From positions 1 to 6,753 of the forward strand of contig JAUYEC010000095.1 of NCBI GenBank assembly GCA_030691585.1: a stretch of DNA of 6,753 bases. The letters are read 5' to 3'. This document shows, in pieces, positions 1 to 5,417 of the stretch (positions within the stretch are counted from its first letter, which is position 1; every line of letters starts with the position of its first letter). The notes under the pieces are model-generated. The model searched no databases, was not told the origin of the DNA, and worked only from the letters and a program-made list of their open reading frames with translations. The translations under genes were made by a program, and so were the position numbers. The stretch comes from Candidatus Omnitrophota bacterium (GTDB lineage: Bacteria > Omnitrophota > Gorgyraeia > Gygaellales > Profunditerraquicolaceae).

Positions 1-1
1 T

Positions 2-502
2 GTCCTGAATGAATCGGACAGCACGGTGGAGTTTAGCACCCCTGGGTTAAAGATAGACCTGGGCGGCGTGGCCAAGGGCTACGCGGTTGACCGCGCAATA
101 GAAAAAATAAAGCAGGCCGGTATCGACAACTGTTTGATCAATGCCGGTGGTGAAGTCTATTGCCTGGGAAATAATCGCGGCAGGCCGTGGAAAGTGGCGA
201 TAAAAAATCCCCGCGGCAGTGGTGTAAAGGGATTTTTGGAATTAAAGGACCAGGCCGTGGCAACATCAGGAGATTACGAGCAGTTTTTTATCGCGCAAAA
301 CAAGCGCTACGCGCATATCCTTGACCCCCGGACAGGATATCCCGCGCAAAAGGCAGTGGAGGCGGTAACCGTTACCGCGGACAGCGGCCTGACTGCCGAT
401 GTTCTGGCTACCGCGATATGCGTGTTGGGTGCAGAAAAGGCGCGGGAATTGATAAAAAAATATCCGGGTGCACGAATAGTTTCGGTACAGATAGATAAAT
501 AA
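2..502 (+). CDS. apbE: FAD:protein FMN transferase (ApbE), C-terminal part, 5' end outside window
   Basis: The reading frame is open to the left edge, so this is a partial gene; the GTG at 26 is an internal valine codon rather than the start. About 166 residues are visible, roughly the C-terminal half of a family usually near 300-350 residues. Diagnostic ApbE blocks are readable in order: KIDLGGVAKGYAVD (nt 50-91), NAGGE, ATSGDYEQFF, YAHILDPRTGYPA, and the ADVLATA block in which Asp (398-400) and Thr (410-412) are the usual Mg2+ ligands. Known family role: transfer of FMN from FAD to a threonine of exported redox subunits such as NqrC/RnfG, or to FMN-binding-domain proteins, outside the cytoplasmic membrane. 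The export signal would lie upstream, out of view. No substrate protein lies in the window. The stop at 500-502 is followed three bases later by a palindromic repeat. Confidence 0.93.
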   Translation, partial: VLNESDSTVEFSTPGLKIDLGGVAKGYAVDRAIEKIKQAGIDNCLINAGGEVYCLGNNRGRPWKVAIKNPRGSGVKGFLELKDQAVATSGDYEQFFIAQNKRYAHILDPRTGYPAQKAVEAVTVTADSGLTADVLATAICVLGAEKARELIKKYPGARIVSVQIDK

Positions 503-505
503 AAT

Positions 506-536
506 TGTAGGGACAGCATATTATGCTGTCCCTACA
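506..536. repeat. 31-bp perfect palindrome, GACAGCATA type, copy 1
   Basis: The arms are tgtagggacagcata and its exact reverse complement around a single centre base t (15+1+15). It starts three bases after the apbE stop. The same arms recur at 1421-1451. It shares the outer tgtaggg with the GGCGGGTTT-type repeats and stands 11 bases before one of them, so the two form a pair filling the apbE-panB gap. In RNA it would fold into a strong hairpin, but no T-tract follows, so it is not a typical intrinsic terminator. Confidence 0.95.
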
Positions 537-547
537 TAGGCATACAA

Positions 548-578
548 TGTAGGGGCGGGTTTCAAACCCGCCCCTACA
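548..578. repeat. 31-bp perfect palindrome, GGCGGGTTT type, copy 1
   Basis: The arms are tgtaggggcgggttt and its exact reverse complement around centre base c. It is one of five copies in the window (others at 1462, 3197, 4091, 4538). It ends one base before the purine-rich ggaagg that precedes the panB ribosome binding site. Each arm carries GTAG near its outer end, which recalls the GTAG tetranucleotide of REP sequences mobilised by RAYT (TnpA-REP) transposases; that link is inference. Confidence 0.96.
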
Positions 579-600
579 GGAAGGCCTGGAGAAAAATAAA

Positions 601-1425
601 ATGAACGTTAAAGAAATCCAAGCATTAAAGGGTAAGCGTAAGATCACCATGCTTACTGCCTACGATTATCCTATGGCGTCGCTGGTTGACAAGGCGGGCA
701 TAGATATGATCCTGGTCGGTGATTCACTGGCCAATGTGGTCTTGGGCCTTGATTCCACGACTAAAGTCGGGATGACCGAGATGATCTATCACTCCAAGGC
801 GGTAACCCGGGCGGTAAAAAACGCTTTGGTCGTCGGAGACATGCCGTATGAGTCGTATCAAGTGGACCCGAAAAAATCGGCGGAGAACGCGCGCAGGTTT
901 ATAGAAGAAGCGGGGTGCGGTGCTGTAAAACTGGAATGGTTTGACCAATGCCCTGAGGCAACCGAGGCGATCGCAAAGGCCGGGATCCCGGTGATGGGCC
1001 ACATAGGCCTTACCCCGCAGACCATTGATAAGCTCGGAGGTTTTAAGGTGCAGGGCAAAGACGCGGATGCGGCAAAGCGGCTGATCCAGGAGGCGCGGCA
1101 ATTACAAGGGCTGGGGTGTTTTGCGCTTGTGCTTGAGTGCGTTCCGGACAGGATAGCACGGATCATTACCGAAAAATTATCCATTCCCACGATCGGTATA
1201 GGTGCCGGCCCCTGGACCGACGGACAGGTCCTGGTGATCCATGATCTTCTGGGGTTATATGAGCGTTTCCGGCCGAAGTTCGTCAAAAGATACGTTGACC
1301 TTTCTGCCTTGATCACAAAGGCAGTGGAAGAATATAAGGCAGAGGTGGTCGGAGGGAAATTTCCCGGCCCGGAGCATTGTTTCAGTATTAAAGAAGAAGA
1401 GATTAAAAAGCTGAAAGATATGTAG
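601..1425 (+). CDS. panB: 3-methyl-2-oxobutanoate hydroxymethyltransferase (ketopantoate hydroxymethyltransferase)
   Basis: Cytoplasmic PanB transfers a hydroxymethyl group from 5,10-methylene-tetrahydrofolate to 2-oxoisovalerate to form ketopantoate, the first committed step of pantothenate/CoA synthesis. The 274-residue length fits the family (264 in E. coli). Visible landmarks: TAYDYP near residue 19; ILVGDSLANVVLG with metal ligand D41; VVGDMPYESY with D80; AVKLE with K110 and E112; MGHIGLTPQ near 132; LVLEC with catalytic E179; IPTIGIGAG near 194; and the C-terminal GGKFPGPEHCF typical of the family. The start is ATG 601, with ggag at 588-591 nine bases upstream. The gene lies 98 bases after apbE, 62 of them palindromic repeat. 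Oddity: the TAG stop (1423-1425) is part of the next palindrome. panC and panD are not in the window, so pantothenate genes are at least partly dispersed. Confidence 0.98.
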   Translation: MNVKEIQALKGKRKITMLTAYDYPMASLVDKAGIDMILVGDSLANVVLGLDSTTKVGMTEMIYHSKAVTRAVKNALVVGDMPYESYQVDPKKSAENARRFIEEAGCGAVKLEWFDQCPEATEAIAKAGIPVMGHIGLTPQTIDKLGGFKVQGKDADAAKRLIQEARQLQGLGCFALVLECVPDRIARIITEKLSIPTIGIGAGPWTDGQVLVIHDLLGLYERFRPKFVKRYVDLSALITKAVEEYKAEVVGGKFPGPEHCFSIKEEEIKKLKDM

Positions 1426-1451
1426 GGACAGCATAATATGCTGTCCCTACA
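1421..1451. repeat. 31-bp perfect palindrome, GACAGCATA type, copy 2, overlaps panB stop
   Basis: The arms are identical to those at 506-536, with centre base a. The first two bases of the repeat complete the ATG methionine codon at 1420-1422, and bases 3-5 are the TAG stop of panB, so the element supplies the stop codon. A GGCGGGTTT-type copy follows after 10 bases, the same order as in the apbE-panB gap. Confidence 0.96.
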
Positions 1452-1461
1452 GTCAGCATAT

Positions 1462-1492
1462 TGTAGGGGCGGGTTTTAAACCCGCCCCTACA
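1462..1492. repeat. 31-bp perfect palindrome, GGCGGGTTT type, copy 2
   Basis: The arms are identical to copy 1, with centre base t. In the phase used by the two coding copies this centre would give TAA, so this copy could not be carried in frame there. Its last base is also the first base of the aggagg Shine-Dalgarno of the next gene, so the hairpin abuts the ribosome binding site directly. Confidence 0.96.
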
Positions 1493-1497
1493 GGAGG
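1492..1497 (+). promoter_or_regulatory. Shine-Dalgarno site abutting a palindrome
   Basis: The aggagg sequence lies 11 bases before ATG 1509, a slightly long spacing, and supports that start. Its first base belongs to the palindrome ending at 1492. A folded hairpin would leave the rest single-stranded immediately at its foot, which could influence ribosome loading. Confidence 0.7.
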
Positions 1498-1508
1498 CAA
1501 TATCTAAA

Positions 1509-2267
1509 ATGGCTAAACCGTCCAAATTCCTTCAATACACCCTGACTACTCTTGTTCTGGTGTTGAGCATAGTATTTGTGGCGCGCTTTGGCGGCCCGAC
1601 CCTCTTGAGGAACTATGTTTCTTCCGGTATAGGGACCTGCGAAACAGAACCGATCCTTTGCATGTCTCCGTCTGAGACGATCAACGCGGGGGAAGTCAAT
1701 ACGCAATACAAACAGGAATTATTGCCTTATGCTGTCCGTCACATATCCATATACGCGCCAAAAGGTTTTAATGTAGTAGAGGAGATGACTAAGAAGTTCT
1801 ATTATAAGAAGCACAGGCGCTTGGACAAGGGTGAAATGTTCTATATGCTTTATGAGAAGCCGGGATTTTTTCCCGGGCTCTACCCCGACCTAAAGAAAAT
1901 CGGCGTGAGGGACAACTACGAATTTATGCGGCGGGTGATGTTCGCCGACCTTAAAAACTTACAAAACATTACCGACGCCTTTTTCGTGATCATGAAAGGT
2001 ATATTTACCCCGAATCTGGGCGGCCAGCAGAGTGCCCGGATGGCGCTCTTGACCATCGGACGCAACCGGGGTTTTATAAATTACAACATCACCGGCAAAG
2101 AGCATTATTTTGACTGTACCCTTATTACCCCCGAAGATGATTTTTTTAAGGTTTACATCTTTGACCCGCAGGGCCGCCTGGACATGGAAAAGGTGTTTAC
2201 TATTATCTCGACGGTAAAAAAATACCCGTCTCTTAAGCCGAAAAAAGGGGACGGTTCTATTTTTTAA
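1509..2267 (+). CDS. Unrecognised membrane-anchored or exported protein
   Basis: I do not recognise a family for this 252-residue protein. A hydrophobic stretch at about residues 7-24 (after MAKPSK) is a single membrane anchor or uncleaved signal, and most of the chain should then face the outside. Two cysteines bracket a short segment (GTCETEPILCMS, about 43-51) and could pair or bind something; this is speculation. The rest is a mixed, charged soluble domain with aromatic-rich stretches (KKFYYKKHRRLDKGEMFYMLYEKPGFFPG, here in pieces: KKFYYKKHRR, then EMFYMLYEKPGFFPG). The start is ATG 1509, backed by aggagg at 1492. Oddity: the last eight residues, KKGDGSIF, and the stop are encoded entirely by the left arm of a long inverted repeat (2241-2265), so the native C-terminus was probably altered by that element. 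It lies between panB and a glycosyltransferase-like gene, which gives no firm functional hint. Confidence 0.8.
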   Translation: MAKPSKFLQYTLTTLVLVLSIVFVARFGGPTLLRNYVSSGIGTCETEPILCMSPSETINAGEVNTQYKQELLPYAVRHISIYAPKGFNVVEEMTKKFYYKKHRRLDKGEMFYMLYEKPGFFPGLYPDLKKIGVRDNYEFMRRVMFADLKNLQNITDAFFVIMKGIFTPNLGGQQSARMALLTIGRNRGFINYNITGKEHYFDCTLITPEDDFFKVYIFDPQGRLDMEKVFTIISTVKKYPSLKPKKGDGSIF

Positions 2268-2308
2268 ATCTTCTTGGGAGCGGAAAAAATATAACCGTCC
2301 CTTTTTTT
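2241..2308. repeat. Long inverted repeat, A/T-bordered GGGGAC type, copy 1
   Basis: The left arm 2241-2265 and right arm 2284-2308 pair over 25 bases with two mismatches, around an 18-base loop. The left arm begins aaaaaaggggacgg, and the right arm ends ccgtccctttttt plus one t. The left arm is coding: it specifies the last eight residues and the stop (2265-2267) of the preceding gene. The stem followed by a T-run could act as an intrinsic terminator between the 252-residue and 589-residue genes. The outer sequence aaaaaggggac is shared with the inverted repeat at 5251-5319. Confidence 0.88.
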
Positions 2309-2320
2309 AAGATATCGCGT

Positions 2321-4090
2321 ATGCTAAAAAACGACCGTTATAAATACTGGCTTGTTTTTGCCTCGAGTGCGGCGGTATTTGCCTACCTTCTGCATTTGAG
2401 CTGGTTCAAATGGGGCGACCTGATCGTGGACACCGGCAGGGAGATGTACGCGCCCCTGCGTATTTGTTCCGGGGACATTTTATACCGGAATTTTTATTAT
2501 ATCTATGGCCCGTTCTCGCCGTATCTAAACGCGCTGTTTTTCAAGGCCCTTGGTATAAAATTATCCAGCCTTGTGGCCTGCGGTATTATTACCGCGGCCT
2601 TCGCCGGGTTTCTCGTCTATAAAGTCTCGCGGATATTCTTGGGTAAGTTTTGCTCAACGCTTGCGCTATGGACATTTTTCATCGTTTTTGCCTTCGGCCA
2701 ATACGTCTATTACGGAAATTATAATTTTATCGTGCCTTACAGCTATGGGGCGATACATGCGCTTAGCTTTGCCCTGGCCGCGCTGTATTTTTTTTATGGC
2801 TGGCTGCGGGGCGGCCGGCAAGCCGGCTTGCTTACAGCTTTATTTATCACCCTGGCGCTGCTTTCAAAAATAGAAGTCGGCTTGAGCACGGTTGCAGCGG
2901 CTGCCTGCGGCAGTATGTTACGCGGGAAGGCGCGGTTTAAGGCAGGGCTGGCCTTTGTCATAGCCCCGCTTTCGGTGCTCGGTATTGTTTATCTCTTGTT
3001 TTCGCTCAAGCCCGGCGGATTAGGCGAACCGCTTGCCGGCCTCTTGCGCGCCATACAACCTAATGCCTCCATTCCCGGATGGCTGTCCGGTGCGGCTAAT
3101 CTCAAGGAAAACGGCCTGATCATCTTGAAAAGCCTGTTTAATTACGTCGTTTTGATCGTCTTTTTTGCTGTAGGCGGGTTTGTAGTTGACCGTATGGGTA
3201 GGGGCGGGTTTAAAACCCGCCCCTACGTCTTTGTAGTAATGGTATCAGCCATTTTTATCGCCATCGGATGCTTTTTTGTCAAAAAATTCTTCCCTTTTGA
3301 CTGGCAATACCGTCCTCTGCCGGTATTTTTAGCGCTCGCCATTTCAGCGCTCCTGCCTGTTGTTGTTATCGTTAAAACAGAGGCGGAAAAAAACAAATTA
3401 TTGACGCTGTTTTGCCTGGCACTTTTGTCGTTTTTGCTCCTGGTGCGGACGTTCTTTTTCGTGCGGCCGGGGCATTACGGTTTTTATCTTTTAGTGCCGG
3501 GGATGATTTTTTATTATGTTTTGTTCTTGGAGGTTATACCCCGGTTCTTGCCGGCGGCGGTAAACAAGGCATTTTTTAAGATCGCCTTTAGCGCGGTATT
3601 TATTATTTTTATTGCCGGGCATTTTAGCCTTTCACGGTTCTGTTACGACAATAAAACGCTGAAGGTTGCCACTGCGGCCGGCACGGTCTCTAATTTTTTT
3701 AACAGCAGAGAGGAGAATTGCAGCAAGCTGATAGAATATTTACGGCAGGAAACAGCTGCCGAAGATACGCTGGTGGTTTTTCCCGAAGGGCCGATGATAA
3801 ATTTTATGGCTCAAAGGCGTAACCCGCTTTATTACTGCATGTATATGCCGCTGGATTTGAACAAGCAGGGTGTGACCAATAGGGTCATCCGTGAAATGGA
3901 GAAGTATAAGGTCAGTTACGTGGTGATCAACCAACGGCTGGCAGATGAGCAGGGTTATCCGGTATTTGGCCAGGATTACGGCCAGGCGGTCTGGACATAT
4001 ATAGGGCGGAATTACGAGTTGGTCAGGCAATTCGGCCCGTTTCCGTTTACAAGCGAAGAATACGGAATAGCGGTATTTAAAAGAAAGTAA
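2321..4090 (+). CDS. Multi-pass membrane protein, glycosyltransferase family 39-like (GT-C fold)
   Basis: This 589-residue protein has about 11-13 hydrophobic segments (for example 10-26, 80-105, 110-130, 138-160, 168-184, 206-228, 267-290, 303-321, 333-352, 359-378, 384-405, 418-437) followed by a soluble C-terminal region from about 455. The first outside loop carries VDTGREMYAPLR (D37, E41), then GDILYRNFYYIYGPFSPYLN. This acidic loop after the first helix is what GT-C enzymes such as the GT39/ArnT/PMT group use to bind lipid-linked sugar donors. Likely role: moving a sugar from a polyprenyl carrier to an envelope acceptor; substrate unknown. ATG 2321 has no clear Shine-Dalgarno; it lies 12 bases after a long hairpin. 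Oddity: residues 293-302, GRGGFKTRPY, are encoded by an in-frame copy of the window's palindromic repeat, placed in the loop between membrane segments 267-290 and 303-321. It could instead be an unassigned polytopic protein, but a GT-C relation is the best reading. Confidence 0.78.
   Translation: MLKNDRYKYWLVFASSAAVFAYLLHLSWFKWGDLIVDTGREMYAPLRICSGDILYRNFYYIYGPFSPYLNALFFKALGIKLSSLVACGIITAAFAGFLVYKVSRIFLGKFCSTLALWTFFIVFAFGQYVYYGNYNFIVPYSYGAIHALSFALAALYFFYGWLRGGRQAGLLTALFITLALLSKIEVGLSTVAAAACGSMLRGKARFKAGLAFVIAPLSVLGIVYLLFSLKPGGLGEPLAGLLRAIQPNASIPGWLSGAANLKENGLIILKSLFNYVVLIVFFAVGGFVVDRMGRGGFKTRPYVFVVMVSAIFIAIGCFFVKKFFPFDWQYRPLPVFLALAISALLPVVVIVKTEAEKNKLLTLFCLALLSFLLLVRTFFFVRPGHYGFYLLVPGMIFYYVLFLEVIPRFLPAAVNKAFFKIAFSAVFIIFIAGHFSLSRFCYDNKTLKVATAAGTVSNFFNSREENCSKLIEYLRQETAAEDTLVVFPEGPMINFMAQRRNPLYYCMYMPLDLNKQGVTNRVIREMEKYKVSYVVINQRLADEQGYPVFGQDYGQAVWTYIGRNYELVRQFGPFPFTSEEYGIAVFKRK
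3197..3227. repeat. GGCGGGTTT-type palindrome, copy 3, inserted in frame in a gene
   Basis: The 29-base core 3198-3226 (gtaggggcgggttt, centre a, exact complement) matches the other copies; the outermost t/a pair is replaced by g/g. It is read as GGT AGG GGC GGG TTT and then AAA ACC CGC CCC TAC, giving GRGGFKTRPY at residues 293-302 of the glycosyltransferase-like protein. No stop or frameshift results, and the coding frame continues normally on both sides. Confidence 0.96.
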
Positions 4091-4122
4091 CGTAGGGGGC
4101 GGGTTTCAAACCCGCCCCTACA
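4091..4122. repeat. GGCGGGTTT-type palindrome, copy 4, with one extra G
   Basis: The left arm is cgtagggggcgggttt (five g's instead of four and c for the outer t); the centre is c; the right arm is the standard complement. It is 32 bases long with a one-base bulge and starts directly after the TAA stop at 4088-4090. It fills most of the 42-base gap to the next start at 4133. The right arm is intact, so the extra G is a left-arm change. Confidence 0.93.
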
Positions 4123-4132
4123 AGATAGGTGC

Positions 4133-5251
4133 ATGATCAAAAAATTCATTTTACTTTTTGCAAGTTTATTTTTCTGCCTGGTTTGCGCGGAAGCGGCATT
4201 GGCCATCCTGGGCCTGCCGCGTTTCTATAATTGGCATTCCACGCCGCCGCAATTTTCCTTTATCGGTATAGAGGACGGCATGCCCGTATATGTCAACGCG
4301 CCCGGAGAATGTATCCGCTTTGTCTACGACGGCAACCCGCGCGGATACTTCGGCAAGGATAATGAAGTTGACCAGTGTACCAATTCCCTGGGGTGGCGCG
4401 GCCCGGAATTCAGCGTGGACAAGCCGCAGGGCAGGCTGCGCATTGCTTTTCTCGGGGATTCTTTTACTTTTGGCGAGGGTGTGCGCTTCCAAGACACCTA
4501 CCCGGAAAAAGTCTCTGAGCTGCTTAACGCCAAATACTGTAGGGGCGGGTTTGAAACCCGCCCCTACAACGCCTCCGGAAAATATGATATTACCGGCGGA
4601 CTTTACGGTAAGTGTTTTGAGAGTTATGATTTCGGCGTGGGCGGTTATAACAGTGTAAACGAGCTTTTCGCGCTGGAGCATTTCGCTTTAAAATATAATC
4701 CCGATATCGTGGTGTTGAAGTATGACCTTAGCGAAGCCGAGCCGGAATTATACGCGGTGGCCCCGGGAACACAAGAGGTGCAAAGAGTGCCGCGCTGGTA
4801 TGATACTGACCCGCGCCTGTTTGCCGCCCGTCCGCCGGAGAGCGGCCTGTATAAATTACGCCTTAGCCGCCTGCTCTGGCAGATAAATATGAGCAGGAAG
4901 AAAAACGCGGCTATGGTTTCATACTACAGCGCGCTTTACCAGCCGGAAAGCAGGGATTGGGTCAGGAGCGAGCAGGCATTGCGCCTGATGATTCGCATCT
5001 GCCGGCAGAAAAATATTCCCGTTTATGTCGTTTTCTTTCCGATGCTCTACCGGCTTGAGCAGTATCCCTTTGCCGATGTGCATAGCCGCGTGGGCGAGGT
5101 GGTCAAGGAGGAGGGCGGGGTATTCATAGACTTGTTCCCGCTCCTGAAGAATCTGCGCACCGATAAACTCTGGGTGCATCCTACGGACCAGCATCCCAAC
5201 GAAATCGTCCACCGTATTGCTGCCAAGGCAATCGCGGAACAAATAAATTAA
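4133..5251 (+). CDS. SGNH/GDSL-type hydrolase-like envelope protein
   Basis: This 372-residue protein has an N-terminal hydrophobic signal or anchor (MIKKFILLFASLFFCLVCAEAA), so the domain is outside the cytoplasm. Block I is IAFLGDSFTFGEG with nucleophile candidate S110. The block II glycine is in YDFGVGGYNS (about 165-174). The C-terminal block V is HPTDQHPNE with D352 and H354. The block III Asn is not obvious: the expected strand reads DIVVLKYDLSEAEPE. Members of this broad fold include esterases and O-acetyl transferases acting on polysaccharides, and its position after a GT39-like gene fits glycan modification; the substrate cannot be told. ATG 4133 has only a weak aggt at 4127, three bases from the start. 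Oddity: residues 136-145, CRGGFETRPY, come from an in-frame palindromic repeat in the loop between the helix after block I and the block II strand. Confidence 0.85.
   Translation: MIKKFILLFASLFFCLVCAEAALAILGLPRFYNWHSTPPQFSFIGIEDGMPVYVNAPGECIRFVYDGNPRGYFGKDNEVDQCTNSLGWRGPEFSVDKPQGRLRIAFLGDSFTFGEGVRFQDTYPEKVSELLNAKYCRGGFETRPYNASGKYDITGGLYGKCFESYDFGVGGYNSVNELFALEHFALKYNPDIVVLKYDLSEAEPELYAVAPGTQEVQRVPRWYDTDPRLFAARPPESGLYKLRLSRLLWQINMSRKKNAAMVSYYSALYQPESRDWVRSEQALRLMIRICRQKNIPVYVVFFPMLYRLEQYPFADVHSRVGEVVKEEGGVFIDLFPLLKNLRTDKLWVHPTDQHPNEIVHRIAAKAIAEQIN
4538..4568. repeat. GGCGGGTTT-type palindrome, copy 5, inserted in frame in a gene
   Basis: This is a perfect 31-base copy with centre base g. It is read as TGT AGG GGC GGG TTT, then GAA ACC CGC CCC TAC, giving CRGGFETRPY (residues 136-145 of the SGNH-like protein). 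The reading phase relative to the repeat is the same as for the copy at 3197. It sits between YPEKVSELLNAKY and NASGKYD, a stretch expected to be a surface loop in the fold. Confidence 0.97.
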
Positions 5252-5319
5252 AAAAGGGGACAGCGACTTTTTTTCACGCATCGTTTTCCCGCATAAAAAA
5301 AAGTCGCTGTCCCCTTTTT
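5251..5319. terminator. Long inverted repeat, A/T-bordered GGGGAC type, copy 2; likely bidirectional terminator
   Basis: The left arm 5251-5274 and right arm 5296-5319 are perfect 24-base complements around a 21-base loop. The outer ends are aaaaagggg and ccccttttt, and the inner ends are runs of T and A. The G+C stem followed by five T's fits an intrinsic terminator on either strand, and it stands at the end of the SGNH gene, overlapping the last base of its TAA stop. It shares aaaaaggggac with the inverted repeat at 2241-2308, while the middle of the stem differs, so it also belongs to the repeat population. Confidence 0.88.
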
Positions 5320-5322
5320 CTA

Positions 5323-5351
5323 TTGACATCCAGGTGCGTGCGTGTTAAGGT
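5323..5351 (+). promoter_or_regulatory. Candidate sigma-70-type promoter
   Basis: There is a perfect TTGACA at 5323-5328, a 17-base spacer, then TAAGGT at 5346-5351 (four of six to TATAAT). Transcription would begin near 5358. It lies just after the terminator hairpin of the upstream gene and is the only such match I noted in the long gap. The weak -10 keeps the call tentative. Confidence 0.5.
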
Positions 5352-5417
5352 GAATTCGCATAGGGACAGCATGAGATTTGTTCTACAGCGAGCTTGACGT
5401 AACAACGAGGATATTCT

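Noticed and set aside
1..20. Short inverted repeat tgtcc/ggaca at the window start
   Set aside because: The arms are only five bases and lie in the coding frame of apbE; it is not related to the tgtaggg palindromes and is likely chance.
26..28. GTG as the start of the first gene
   Set aside because: The frame is open to the left edge, and the conserved ApbE block begins only a few residues later, so a start here would remove half of the enzyme without evidence of truncation.
408..650. Minus-strand ORF containing CRGGFETRPY across the apbE-panB gap
   Set aside because: It covers the apbE end and two palindromes. The palindrome reads open on both strands in two phases, which artificially lengthens shadow frames; there is no ribosome binding site or family signal.
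858..1316. Minus-strand 152-codon ORF opposite panB
   Set aside because: panB is unmistakable on the + strand over the same bases, and the antisense translation resembles no family and has no start context.
506..1492. CRISPR array
   Set aside because: Repeats are self-complementary, come in two kinds, and are separated by whole genes or by 10-11 bases, with no regular 30-40 base spacers and no cas genes.
4166..4681. Minus-strand 171-codon ORF and the + frame at 4290-4658 within the SGNH gene
   Set aside because: Both are shadows of a clearly coding frame. They cross the repeat in its other open phase (VGAGFKPAPT or VGAGLKPAPT), which explains the absence of stops there.
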